Shown piece by piece: positions 29,691 through 37,776 of a DNA stretch of 43,291 nt (the first letter of the stretch is position 1; every line of letters starts with the position of its first letter). Source of the stretch: Paracoccaceae bacterium (GTDB lineage Bacteria > Pseudomonadota > Alphaproteobacteria > Rhodobacterales > Rhodobacteraceae). A program made the translations under genes and the position numbers. Location of the stretch: contig JAQWUC010000036.1 in the NCBI GenBank assembly GCA_029242355.1, positions 1 to 43,291 of the forward strand. Reading direction: 5' to 3'. The notes under the pieces are model-generated. The model was not told the origin of the DNA. It worked only from the letters and a program-made list of their open reading frames with translations, and did no database searches.

Positions 29691-30641
29691 ATGCAAAATT
29701 ATATATTTGTTCTGCTTGAAAATTTTTCACTTTTAGCATTCTCTAGTGCAATCGAACCCCTACGACTTGCAAATCGTATGTCTCAAGAGAACAAATTCCG
29801 TTGGAACCTTGTTAGTTTAGAAAAAGATCACGTTGTTTGCTCGAATGGTACGAAAATAAAGTGTGACACCGATCTTGATATGACAACGTATCGAGAAGAT
29901 ATCATAATAGTTTGCGGTGGGACCAATATAAAAGATAATATGACAAAAAAGTTGTTAGGCTGGCTACGAAAGGAAGCTAGGAAAGGTCTACGTATTGGTG
30001 GTTTATGCACAGCCTCTCAAATTTTAGCAAAAGCCGGTTTGCTCGACCAGAAAAAGTGCACAATACACTGGGAAAATCGGGACTCATTTATAGAAGATTT
30101 TCCAGAACATTTGTTAACTTCATCTATCTATACGGTTGATGGTAATCGATATACTGCAGCAGGCGGGGTCGCATCCGCTGATTTAATTTTACATCTCATT
30201 GGAAAGGAATTTGGAGCAGAGCTTGCGAATGCAGTTGCAGACCAAATGATTCATACATCAATCAGAACAGAAAAAGATAGCCAACGCTTATCCATTCCAA
30301 CTCGAATTGGTGTAAGACACCCGAAGTTAGCAGCTGTTTTGGAGTTAATGGAACAATCGCTGGAAGAGCCAAACTCTCCCTCTGAACTAGCCTTTAAAGT
30401 CGGAGTTTCAACTCGCCAGCTTGAACGTTTATTCAGGCGTTATCTTAATCGATCGCCAAAACGCTATTACATGGAGCTACGTCTTCAGAAGGCCCGAAAT
30501 TTATTGCTACAAACAGACATGACTATAATCAATGTGGCCCTTGCCTGTGGATTTTCATCACCATCGCACTTTTCGAAATGCTACCGTAACCATTTTTCAA
30601 ATACTCCATATAGAGAAAGAGGTTCAACCGATAATCACTAA
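29691..30641 (+). CDS. GlxA-family AraC-type transcriptional regulator with DJ-1/PfpI-like domain
   Basis: N-terminal GATase1-like domain (GGLCTASQILAKAGLLDQKKCTIHWE) plus C-terminal AraC HTH (LAFKVGVSTRQLERLFRRYLNRSPKRYYMELRLQKARNLL). Confidence 0.92.
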   Translation: MQNYIFVLLENFSLLAFSSAIEPLRLANRMSQENKFRWNLVSLEKDHVVCSNGTKIKCDTDLDMTTYREDIIIVCGGTNIKDNMTKKLLGWLRKEARKGLRIGGLCTASQILAKAGLLDQKKCTIHWENRDSFIEDFPEHLLTSSIYTVDGNRYTAAGGVASADLILHLIGKEFGAELANAVADQMIHTSIRTEKDSQRLSIPTRIGVRHPKLAAVLELMEQSLEEPNSPSELAFKVGVSTRQLERLFRRYLNRSPKRYYMELRLQKARNLLLQTDMTIINVALACGFSSPSHFSKCYRNHFSNTPYRERGSTDNH

Positions 30642-30661
30642 TCTTTTGGTCACCATCATAT

Positions 30662-31669
30662 CTAAAAATTTATCTCAGCAGCATTGTGAATCGGGAATAT
30701 TTTTAAATTTTCTTTCCTTCCACGGATCTCTACCAAGTCACTATTAAATTTATCTAAGTTTAGCTTTGCTTTTTCAGCAACATATTGAGAAATAACAAGT
30801 TCGCAAGCGTACTTTTTTGACAGTTCTTCTAATCGACTTGCTACGTTTACATTATCTCCAACAGCAGTTTCGGAAAATTTTTCCCCATAACCCATCAAGC
30901 CAACAATTGTATCCCCTGCATGTATACCCATGCCAAATCTAATATCTTCTGAAAATTCAATTTTCATTTGACCATTCAATGATTTCATATTTTCTGATAT
31001 TTGAGAGGCGGCCTTTACTGCATTTTTACAATTTTCAGCTATTTCCTCACTAGAATCGAAAATTGCCATGATCCCATCGCCAATGAATTTATCAAGTCGG
31101 CCAAAATTTGACTCTATTATTTTTCCACACACTGAATAATATTTGTTTAAAATATAAACAACATCGTAAGCTAAATTCTTTTCTGAAAGTTTTGTGAAAC
31201 CTCTAAGATCAATAAAGAGTATAGCGGTTTCTTTCTCTTTCCCCGATAGTGCTTTAGGGTTAGTGGCCTTTTCAAGTGAATTACGTGAGTTAACTAATGG
31301 AATAATCGACAAATCGCTTGAGGGCCTTAACTGGCAAGCAAGACGTATATTTTCTTCAAGACCAATTCTGTCTAGAGCTCTTTTTTCGTAAGTATTTGGA
31401 GCTGGTAGAGAATCTTGGTTCGAAATTACTTTTACACGACATGTGGTACATCTACCTTTTCCACCACAGACGGATTGATGAGGAATCTTTGCAATTCGAC
31501 TAGCTTCCAAAATCGTTGTTCCTTTAGAAATAGTAACTGTCTCACTTCCGGGATATTGAATTTTAATCCGTCCAAAATATTTTGCTCTTACAACATTAGC
31601 TACAGCAACTAATATTATTCCAAGAACAAAAAGAGGATAGTAGTTATCGATTATAGATGTAACAGCCAT
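30662..31669 (-). CDS. [2Fe-2S] ferredoxin-class III adenylate cyclase fusion (catalytic part of a split 6TM cyclase)
   Basis: Ferredoxin motif SVCGGKGRCTTC...LACQ; cyclase motifs AILFIDLRGFT, KFIGDGIMAIF, TAVGDNVNVASRLE. Confidence 0.88.
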   Translation of the reverse strand: MAVTSIIDNYYPLFVLGIILVAVANVVRAKYFGRIKIQYPGSETVTISKGTTILEASRIAKIPHQSVCGGKGRCTTCRVKVISNQDSLPAPNTYEKRALDRIGLEENIRLACQLRPSSDLSIIPLVNSRNSLEKATNPKALSGKEKETAILFIDLRGFTKLSEKNLAYDVVYILNKYYSVCGKIIESNFGRLDKFIGDGIMAIFDSSEEIAENCKNAVKAASQISENMKSLNGQMKIEFSEDIRFGMGIHAGDTIVGLMGYGEKFSETAVGDNVNVASRLEELSKKYACELVISQYVAEKAKLNLDKFNSDLVEIRGRKENLKIFPIHNAAEINF

Positions 31670-31765
31670 ATATAGAGAATTCGATTCTTGTGGAATTACT
31701 TCGTTAATGATTGAAATCAGAAAATTTTTGTCACCTTGCAGTGATTTAGCATAAGATAATAAACT

Positions 31766-32367
31766 TTATTCCTTTAGACCTGACCAGAATCCAAATATAC
31801 CCAAAACAGGAATGCCTATGTAGATCGTATAAAAATATTTAACATACTTTTTGTACGATCTCATATTGTATCTCAAAAGCGTGTTTATCCCCATTACTCC
31901 ATGAACCCAAATGAAAATGACAAAAATCGAGACAAAAATCGCAGTGCCAATTATACCACCTGAGGATTCACCAAAAATCATATCCGAAAAGCCAAATTCA
32001 TAGGTAATTTTTTTTTCAAAAATTCTAGTTGTAATGAAAGCCGATGAGACGTGATGGAGTATAAAAAAAAGCCCAATATAGGAAAAATAATTTGGATCCA
32101 TTCCTTGCGAGATATTTTAAAAGATTTCCGTTTCGCAAGATCATAAAAGCCCAAAGGAACATGCGTTAAAAAAGAGCCATAAAGCAAGACCGTTCCGATT
32201 GGATTTTTCCAAAGAAAATGAAAATAAGTTTCCTTAACATAATCTCCGGCTGGTATAGATAAAATATTTACTGAATGATTTAACAAGTGGGTAAAGACAT
32301 AAACGAATAGTATAAGTCCGGAGAAAATTCTGAGTTTCCTTACTATAGAATTTAGGTCTTCTTTCAT
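31766..32367 (-). pseudogene. Cytochrome-b-like 6TM anchor of the adjacent cyclase, split by a frameshift in an A8/T8 run and followed by an in-frame TAA
   Basis: ORFs 31978..32367 and 31766..32101 join with one added T: ...EWIQIIFPILGFF+FILHHVSSAFITTRIFEKK...; conserved His in THLLNH, LTHVPLG, LHHVSSA, WVHGVMG. The frame then reads FWSGLKE-TAA-SLLSYAKSLQGDKNFLISIINEVIPQESNSLY-MAVTS into 30662..31669. Confidence 0.78.
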
Positions 32368-32574
32368 GACATGAATACGTCTTTCTGTTTTTTTCCTATA
32401 TTGGACCCATTTTTAGTTAGAAGTTATGTGCCTGACAAGTATATTATTATAATTCTCTCTTTTGCTCAACATGTGTAAATTACATGAAAAAGTAATTAGT
32501 ATAACTATTTAAATAGATTTCAATTACTCTATCTAATCCGGCTAAAAAAACAACATTAATAAGGAACTTAGAGA

Positions 32575-32655
32575 ATGATAAAGGAACCGCTTTTAAAGAC
32601 TGTTGTTGGTTCATTTCCAAAGCCTGATTATCTTATGATTGAGGATTGGTTCTAA
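32575..32655 (+). pseudogene. Short metE/MetE-like N-terminal remnant
   Basis: MIKEPLLKTVVGSFPKPDYLMIEDWF* resembles the N-terminus of cobalamin-independent methionine-synthase-like proteins (LLPTTVVGSYPKPxWL); stop after 26 codons. Confidence 0.55.
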
Positions 32656-32840
32656 AACTAGCTTTGTTAATTGCTAAAGACAGGCATAAATTGGTTTGAA
32701 AACCACCATCGCGGTCGTATTTTGCCAATGGTTTTCAGTCAACAAATCAACAAACCATCAACAGTAAAAATAGAAAATGCTTTATAGTTTTATAAAAAAT
32801 GCGTGGCCAAGTGATAAACAAAAATAGACAGAAAGGATTT

Positions 32841-32926
32841 TGGTGCCCGAGGAGAGAGTCGAACTCTCACACCCGTAAGGGCGGCGGATTTTGAATCCGC
32901 TGCGTCTACCATTCCGCCACTCGGGC
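32841..32926 (-). tRNA. tRNA-Leu (anticodon CAA), CCA encoded
   Basis: Reverse complement GCCCGAGTGGCGGAATGGTAGACGCAGCGGATTCAAAATCCGCCGCCCTTACGGGTGTGAGAGTTCGACTCTCTCCTCGGGCACCA: acceptor, D, anticodon (TTCAAAA loop), long variable and T arms all present. Confidence 0.96.
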
Positions 32927-33026
32927 TTGTAATCTTGTGGATAGTGCTTCTTGTTGCTTACGTCAATTGTAGATTTTAACTAATTTATAGGATAAGGCTC
33001 AATTAAAGATATATCTGAGGAACTTA

Positions 33027-33599
33027 CTGATTACTAAATTATATACAAACATATTAAAAATTTCTGAAAGAAAGTTTGCTCCGATTGTCTTGAGTCTAGT
33101 AGCATTTTGGGAGTCTATTATATTTCCGTTACCCCCAGATCTAATTTTGATTCCTATGTCATTAGCTCGGAGAGATCGTGCACTAGTCTTCGCAGGGTTA
33201 GCTACTATTTTTTCCGTATTTGGGGGTATTATAGGATATCTTCTTGGTTCTCTCTTTTGGACTGAAATTGGAAAACCTTTAACTGCATCATTGGGTTATA
33301 GTGAGGTTTACACATCCTTTGAAATTTTATTTGAAAGGTACGGTATTTTAATTGTGATTATTGGCGCTCTTACGCCATTCCCATTCAAAGTTATTGCTAT
33401 TCTTTCAGGTCTAATGGGTTACTCTTTCACTAGCTTTCTTATTGCTGCTTTCTTTTCAAGAGGTCTTCGATTCTATATAATCGCTGGAATAATTTTCATC
33501 TGGGGAAGTAAAATAGACAGTTTACTGAAAAACTATTTAGGGTTAGTGTTTATTGCATTTACTAGTATTTTAATAGGAGCGTATGTGTTTTTCAATTGA
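33027..33599 (+). CDS. DedA/VTT family membrane protein, YqaA-like; start codon uncertain (possible CTG)
   Basis: LITKLYTNILKISERKFAPIVLSLVAFWESIIFPLPPDLILIPMSLARRDRALVFAGLATIFSVFGGIIGYLLG is typical of YqaA; no ATG/GTG/TTG in frame upstream of 33090, but CTG at 33027 has an AGG-type SD. Confidence 0.8.
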   Translation: MITKLYTNILKISERKFAPIVLSLVAFWESIIFPLPPDLILIPMSLARRDRALVFAGLATIFSVFGGIIGYLLGSLFWTEIGKPLTASLGYSEVYTSFEILFERYGILIVIIGALTPFPFKVIAILSGLMGYSFTSFLIAAFFSRGLRFYIIAGIIFIWGSKIDSLLKNYLGLVFIAFTSILIGAYVFFN

Positions 33600-34093
33600 C
33601 ATTTTTTTTCCATACAAAACAAGTAATTTTGGGCTTGTTACTTTGCTCTTCTGCGTTACTAGTTAGTGTTTTCTATTTCGAATACGTTGGCGGCATAATT
33701 CCTTGCAAATTGTGTATTTGGCAAAGACTCCCACACGCAATTGTGGTCTTTTTAGGTATATTTGCACTAGTTAATAACAATTATCGATTAATTATATCTC
33801 TCACATGCTCACTAACAATTTTCTCTGGTTTTCTTCTTTCCGGTTACCACGTGGGGATTGAACACAAACTTTGGCCTGGTCCGCAAAGTTGCTCTGGTAT
33901 TGATGCCCTTAATACCTTAAGTCCTGATTTATTTCTAGAGACTATTTTAAAAGCTCCAATTACCAAATGCGATGAAGTAACATGGTCATTTTTGAAGATA
34001 TCAATGGCCGGCTGGAATTTTATTTTTTCTTTTTTACTTACTATAATCTGGTCACAAACAACACTGCAGGTTTTTAAAACCTCAAAAACTTAA
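33596..34093 (+). CDS. dsbB: Disulfide bond formation protein B family
   Basis: FEYVGGIIPCKLCIWQRLPHAIVVFLG (CxxC) and second periplasmic Cys pair C(SGI...TK)C. Confidence 0.85.
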   Translation: MTFFFHTKQVILGLLLCSSALLVSVFYFEYVGGIIPCKLCIWQRLPHAIVVFLGIFALVNNNYRLIISLTCSLTIFSGFLLSGYHVGIEHKLWPGPQSCSGIDALNTLSPDLFLETILKAPITKCDEVTWSFLKISMAGWNFIFSFLLTIIWSQTTLQVFKTSKT

Positions 34094-34689
34094 CTTTCAA
34101 GTTCCGCGTCCCAATAGAGAAAATCAATCCAACTTTCATGTAAATAATTAGGAGGAAATTTTCTACCTTTATTCATAAGAACCTCAACTGAAGGTTTTTT
34201 CGGTTTTTTTAGTATTTTCATTCCGGACGACTTCAAATCTCGACTTCCCTTTTGTAAATTACACGAACTACAAGCGGCTACGACATTTTCCCAAGTTGTT
34301 TTCCCACCTCGACATCGTGGTAAAACGTGATCAAATGTCATTTCACCTTTTTTTCCACAATATTGACAAGAAAACTCATCTCTTAAAAATAAATTAAATC
34401 TTGTAAAAGCTGATGACTTTGATGGCCTCACATAATCCCTTAGAACAACAACAGAAGGAATTTTTATTGATACAGATGGTGAGTGCACTGTCTCTTCGTA
34501 TTCAGCAATAACATCCACGCGATCTAAAAATTTTGCTTTTATAGCGTCCTGCCAAGGCCACACAGACAAAGGAAGATAAGATAAAGGTCTATAATCGGCA
34601 TTTAAAACAAGTGCCGCGCGCTTATTTAAGAAATTTGGTTGCTTTGGGAAACATACGTTTGAGTTAAAGCCCATGATCCCGCTCTCCAT
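34090..34689 (-). CDS. HNH endonuclease
   Basis: CQYCGKKGEMTFDHVLPRCRGGKTTWENVVAACSSCNLQKGSRDL. Confidence 0.93.
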   Translation of the reverse strand: MESGIMGFNSNVCFPKQPNFLNKRAALVLNADYRPLSYLPLSVWPWQDAIKAKFLDRVDVIAEYEETVHSPSVSIKIPSVVVLRDYVRPSKSSAFTRFNLFLRDEFSCQYCGKKGEMTFDHVLPRCRGGKTTWENVVAACSSCNLQKGSRDLKSSGMKILKKPKKPSVEVLMNKGRKFPPNYLHESWIDFLYWDAELES

Positions 34690-34842
34690 TTTTCTTTAGC
34701 TTAAATTAGTAACTACCACATTTATAAGTCAATTTATTTTCCACTACCATATTTATATAAAAAATTTATTCAATTTATGTCTTAAAACCATTCTTTCAAA
34801 CTATAGAAGAATATTTTTTCATAACACTTCCAAAAAAGGATC

Positions 34843-35496
34843 TTACACAACATGCTCTTTAAGAAAATCTAGCGCTTTATTGAGTCCGTCTGGAGCAATG
34901 CCGTGACCCACACCAGTTGACAAATGCTTCTTAACGTTAAAATTTAAAGAAGTTAATTCCTCGACTGCCTCTGGCAAACAAGCTGAGCTAACCACCTGAT
35001 CTTCGTTACCATGAACCAATAATATTGGGGGACGCGAATTAATCCTTTCTTTTAAAACATCAACGTTTATTAACTTTCCCGAGAACCCAATTATTCCACC
35101 AAGTGGAGCCTTTCTTTGTGGTCCCATATAGAGGCTCAGCATAGTGCCCTGGGAGAAGCCAAATAGAAAGACATCTTCATCACTAACTCCTTCGCCAGAT
35201 ATTAAATTATCAATCCAGTCGTTGGCAACACGTGACATTTTATCTAACTCTTTCATTGCTACCATGTGAGAAGATCCGTCCATGTCAGGAATTGGAAACC
35301 ATTCGAAACCGACCGGCGACATCGAACATTTAGTTGGAGCATCTGGAGCAACAAACAGTGTATCTGGAAGACTATTAGAAAGTACGTTTCCAATACTCAA
35401 TAAGTCAGCGCCATCAGCACCGTAACCGTGTACAAAAACAACAATTGATTTTGTATTACTTGATTTAGCCTCTAATCTTTTAAAGTTCATTTTCAT
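34843..35496 (-). CDS. Alpha/beta hydrolase, phospholipase/carboxylesterase family
   Basis: VVFVHGYGADGADL; LFGFSQGTMLSLY; LLVHGNEDQVVS; GVGHGIAPDGL. Confidence 0.9.
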   Translation of the reverse strand: MKMNFKRLEAKSSNTKSIVVFVHGYGADGADLLSIGNVLSNSLPDTLFVAPDAPTKCSMSPVGFEWFPIPDMDGSSHMVAMKELDKMSRVANDWIDNLISGEGVSDEDVFLFGFSQGTMLSLYMGPQRKAPLGGIIGFSGKLINVDVLKERINSRPPILLVHGNEDQVVSSACLPEAVEELTSLNFNVKKHLSTGVGHGIAPDGLNKALDFLKEHVV

Positions 35497-35503
35497 ACTC
35501 TAG

Positions 35504-36126
35504 TTATACCCTCCTATTCTTAATATAACCATAAAAATTCCAAATAATCAGCGCTGCTATTGTTCTAAATGGTCTCCAACCTTGAGAAAGATAATCTAAT
35601 TCCTTATCAGATGGGCGCTTATTCATATTAAACAACGCTCTAGTTCCTTCCTTCAAAGCTAAATCACCAGAGGCGAACACATCTGATCTCCGCAAACTAA
35701 GCATAAGATAAATTTGAGCCGTCCATAAACCGACCCCTCGAACAGAAAGCAACTCACTAATTATGTCAGAATTTGATTTGTCCAGAAACATATCATAATT
35801 AATCTCTGCCAATGCCAGTCCTTTCCCATAAGAAATTTTTTTTTTGACATTCCTAAATCTCTTAAAACGCTCTCATCTACAACTGAAAAGGACTTAATTT
35901 GAGTTAAATTGCTGTCAATTAACTTTTTCCAAATGGAATTTGCGGCAGCTATAGAAATTTGTTGCCCTACAATGATTTTCAACAATCCTTCAAAACCAGT
36001 ATTTCCTTTTCGCATTTTCGGAAGGCCACAAACTGACACGGCTTTTAAAAATTTAGGTTCTTTCTTCACGAGTTCCGAAACAGCTATTTCAATATCTTTA
36101 GTGCGATTTAAGATCAAATTTTGCAT
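35504..36126 (-). pseudogene. DNA-3-methyladenine glycosylase (AlkA-type HhH-GPD) split by a frameshift in an A10/T10 run
   Basis: ORF 35761..36126 ends out of frame after LRDLGMSKKK; inserting one A at the T10 run (35836-35845 on +) gives LRDLGMSKKKISYGKGLALAEINYDMFLDKSNSDIISELLSVRGVGLWTAQIYLM, with the HhH motif and catalytic Asp region (ASGDLAL). Confidence 0.8.
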
Positions 36127-36147
36127 TTTTTTTCAATTCAAAAATTA

Positions 36148-37776
36148 TTAAACAGGAACAACCTTACTTTGAAGAAGTTTCCAATTAAGTGCATCAAGTA
36201 AAGCTTGAAAACTAGCGTCTATTATATTTGGCGATACACCAACGGTTGACCAACGGTTTCCGTCGGAGTCTTCACTATCTATCAACACCCTTGTAACGGC
36301 TCCTATCCCTCCTGAGGTAATTCTAACTTTAAAATCAACCAATTTAATATCATCAATATAGGATTGATATGGGCCAATATCTTTACTAATCGCCCGAGCT
36401 AATGCATTTACAGGACCTCGGTCGGATCCATCTTGATCCAAGCTTTCTGAAATTGAAAGAACCTTCTTATTACCAATCTTAAGAGCAACCATAGCCTCAG
36501 ATAAAGTTACTACCTCATTATATTTATTTTTACGACGTTCCATTAAAACTCGATATCTTTTGACCTCGAAATAATTCGGGAGTGAACCCAATATTCTATG
36601 AGCTAATAATTCAAAAGATGCTTGCGCAATATCAAAAGAAAACCCTTCATCTTCCTTTTCCTTTATTTTACTTAAAATTGCGTCCAGGTTTGGATTATCT
36701 TTTTCTACTTTTACTCCTGCATCTGCCAAGCGGGATAGAAGATTAGATCTTCCTGCTTGATTAGACATTGGGATAATTCTTTGATTGCCCACCAAACCTG
36801 GATCAATATGCTCATAAGTCTTTGGGTCTTTTAAGACAGCACTAGCATGCAAACCGCCTTTATGCGCGAACGCGGAAGTGCCGACATAGGGAGCCCCTCT
36901 ATTCGGAACTCTATTAAGCACATCGTCCAAAAGTCGTGAGGTTTGCGTCAAGAGCCCTAATTCATTTTTTGAGATACTCAACTTAAGCATCGTTGAATAA
37001 GGCTCTTTTAAAAGTAGAGTTGGGATTAAAGAAACTAAATCCGCATTTCCACAGCGTTCCCCAAGACCATTGAGTGTGCCTTGGAGATGTCGAACCCCCG
37101 CATTAAGGGCTGCCAATGAATTTGCAACTGCATTTCCAGTATCATTATGAGCATGAATACCCAAGTTTAATCTTGGTATGCCTCCTTTGATTACAGCATT
37201 TACTATATCAAACACTTCATCGGGAAGCGTTCCTCCGTTTGTATCACACAAAACAATCCACCGAGCTCCACTCGACAAAGCTACATCTAAAGTCTTCAAT
37301 GCATATTTGGAGTTTGATTTATATCCATCAAAAAAGTGCTCAGCATCAAATATAGCCTCTCGACCTAAGTTCTTTAGATATTGGATTGAAGTTTTAATAT
37401 TATTCAGGTTTTCTTTTAACGAAACACCGAGAGCATTTGTTACGTGAAAATCGTTACTTTTACCTACTAAGCAAACGGCTTGAGTTCCAGAGTTTACTAC
37501 TGCCGATAAAACATCATCATTTTCTACGGAAAACCCTTGCCTCTTTGTCATGCCAAAGGCGCTAAGAATTGATGTGTCTAAGTCAGCTACAATAGAAAAA
37601 AAATCGTCATCCGTTGGGTTTGCTCCAGGCCATCCACCTTCAATATAATCAACTTTTAATTTGTCTAAGGCAGATGTTATCAAAACTTTATCTTTGGTGG
37701 AAAATTGCACTCCTTGTGTTTGCTGACCATCTCTCAATGTAGTATCATATATATAAAGTTTCTCTTTACTCATCAT
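36148..37776 (-). CDS. cimA: Citramalate synthase
   Basis: IYDTTLRDGQQTQGVQFSTKDKVLI; IHAHNDTGNAVANSLAALNAGVRHLQGTLNGLGERCGNADL; HKGGLHASAVLKDPKTYEHIDPGLVGN. Confidence 0.93.
   Translation of the reverse strand: MMSKEKLYIYDTTLRDGQQTQGVQFSTKDKVLITSALDKLKVDYIEGGWPGANPTDDDFFSIVADLDTSILSAFGMTKRQGFSVENDDVLSAVVNSGTQAVCLVGKSNDFHVTNALGVSLKENLNNIKTSIQYLKNLGREAIFDAEHFFDGYKSNSKYALKTLDVALSSGARWIVLCDTNGGTLPDEVFDIVNAVIKGGIPRLNLGIHAHNDTGNAVANSLAALNAGVRHLQGTLNGLGERCGNADLVSLIPTLLLKEPYSTMLKLSISKNELGLLTQTSRLLDDVLNRVPNRGAPYVGTSAFAHKGGLHASAVLKDPKTYEHIDPGLVGNQRIIPMSNQAGRSNLLSRLADAGVKVEKDNPNLDAILSKIKEKEDEGFSFDIAQASFELLAHRILGSLPNYFEVKRYRVLMERRKNKYNEVVTLSEAMVALKIGNKKVLSISESLDQDGSDRGPVNALARAISKDIGPYQSYIDDIKLVDFKVRITSGGIGAVTRVLIDSEDSDGNRWSTVGVSPNIIDASFQALLDALNWKLLQSKVVPV

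Noticed and set aside
32440-32575. Possible SAM-II/SAM-V-like riboswitch upstream of the metE-like remnant (GGCTAAAAAAAC)
   Set aside because: Only a short A-rich resemblance; I could not build the required pseudoknot pairing by eye. An Infernal scan with the SAM-II and SAM-V models would decide.
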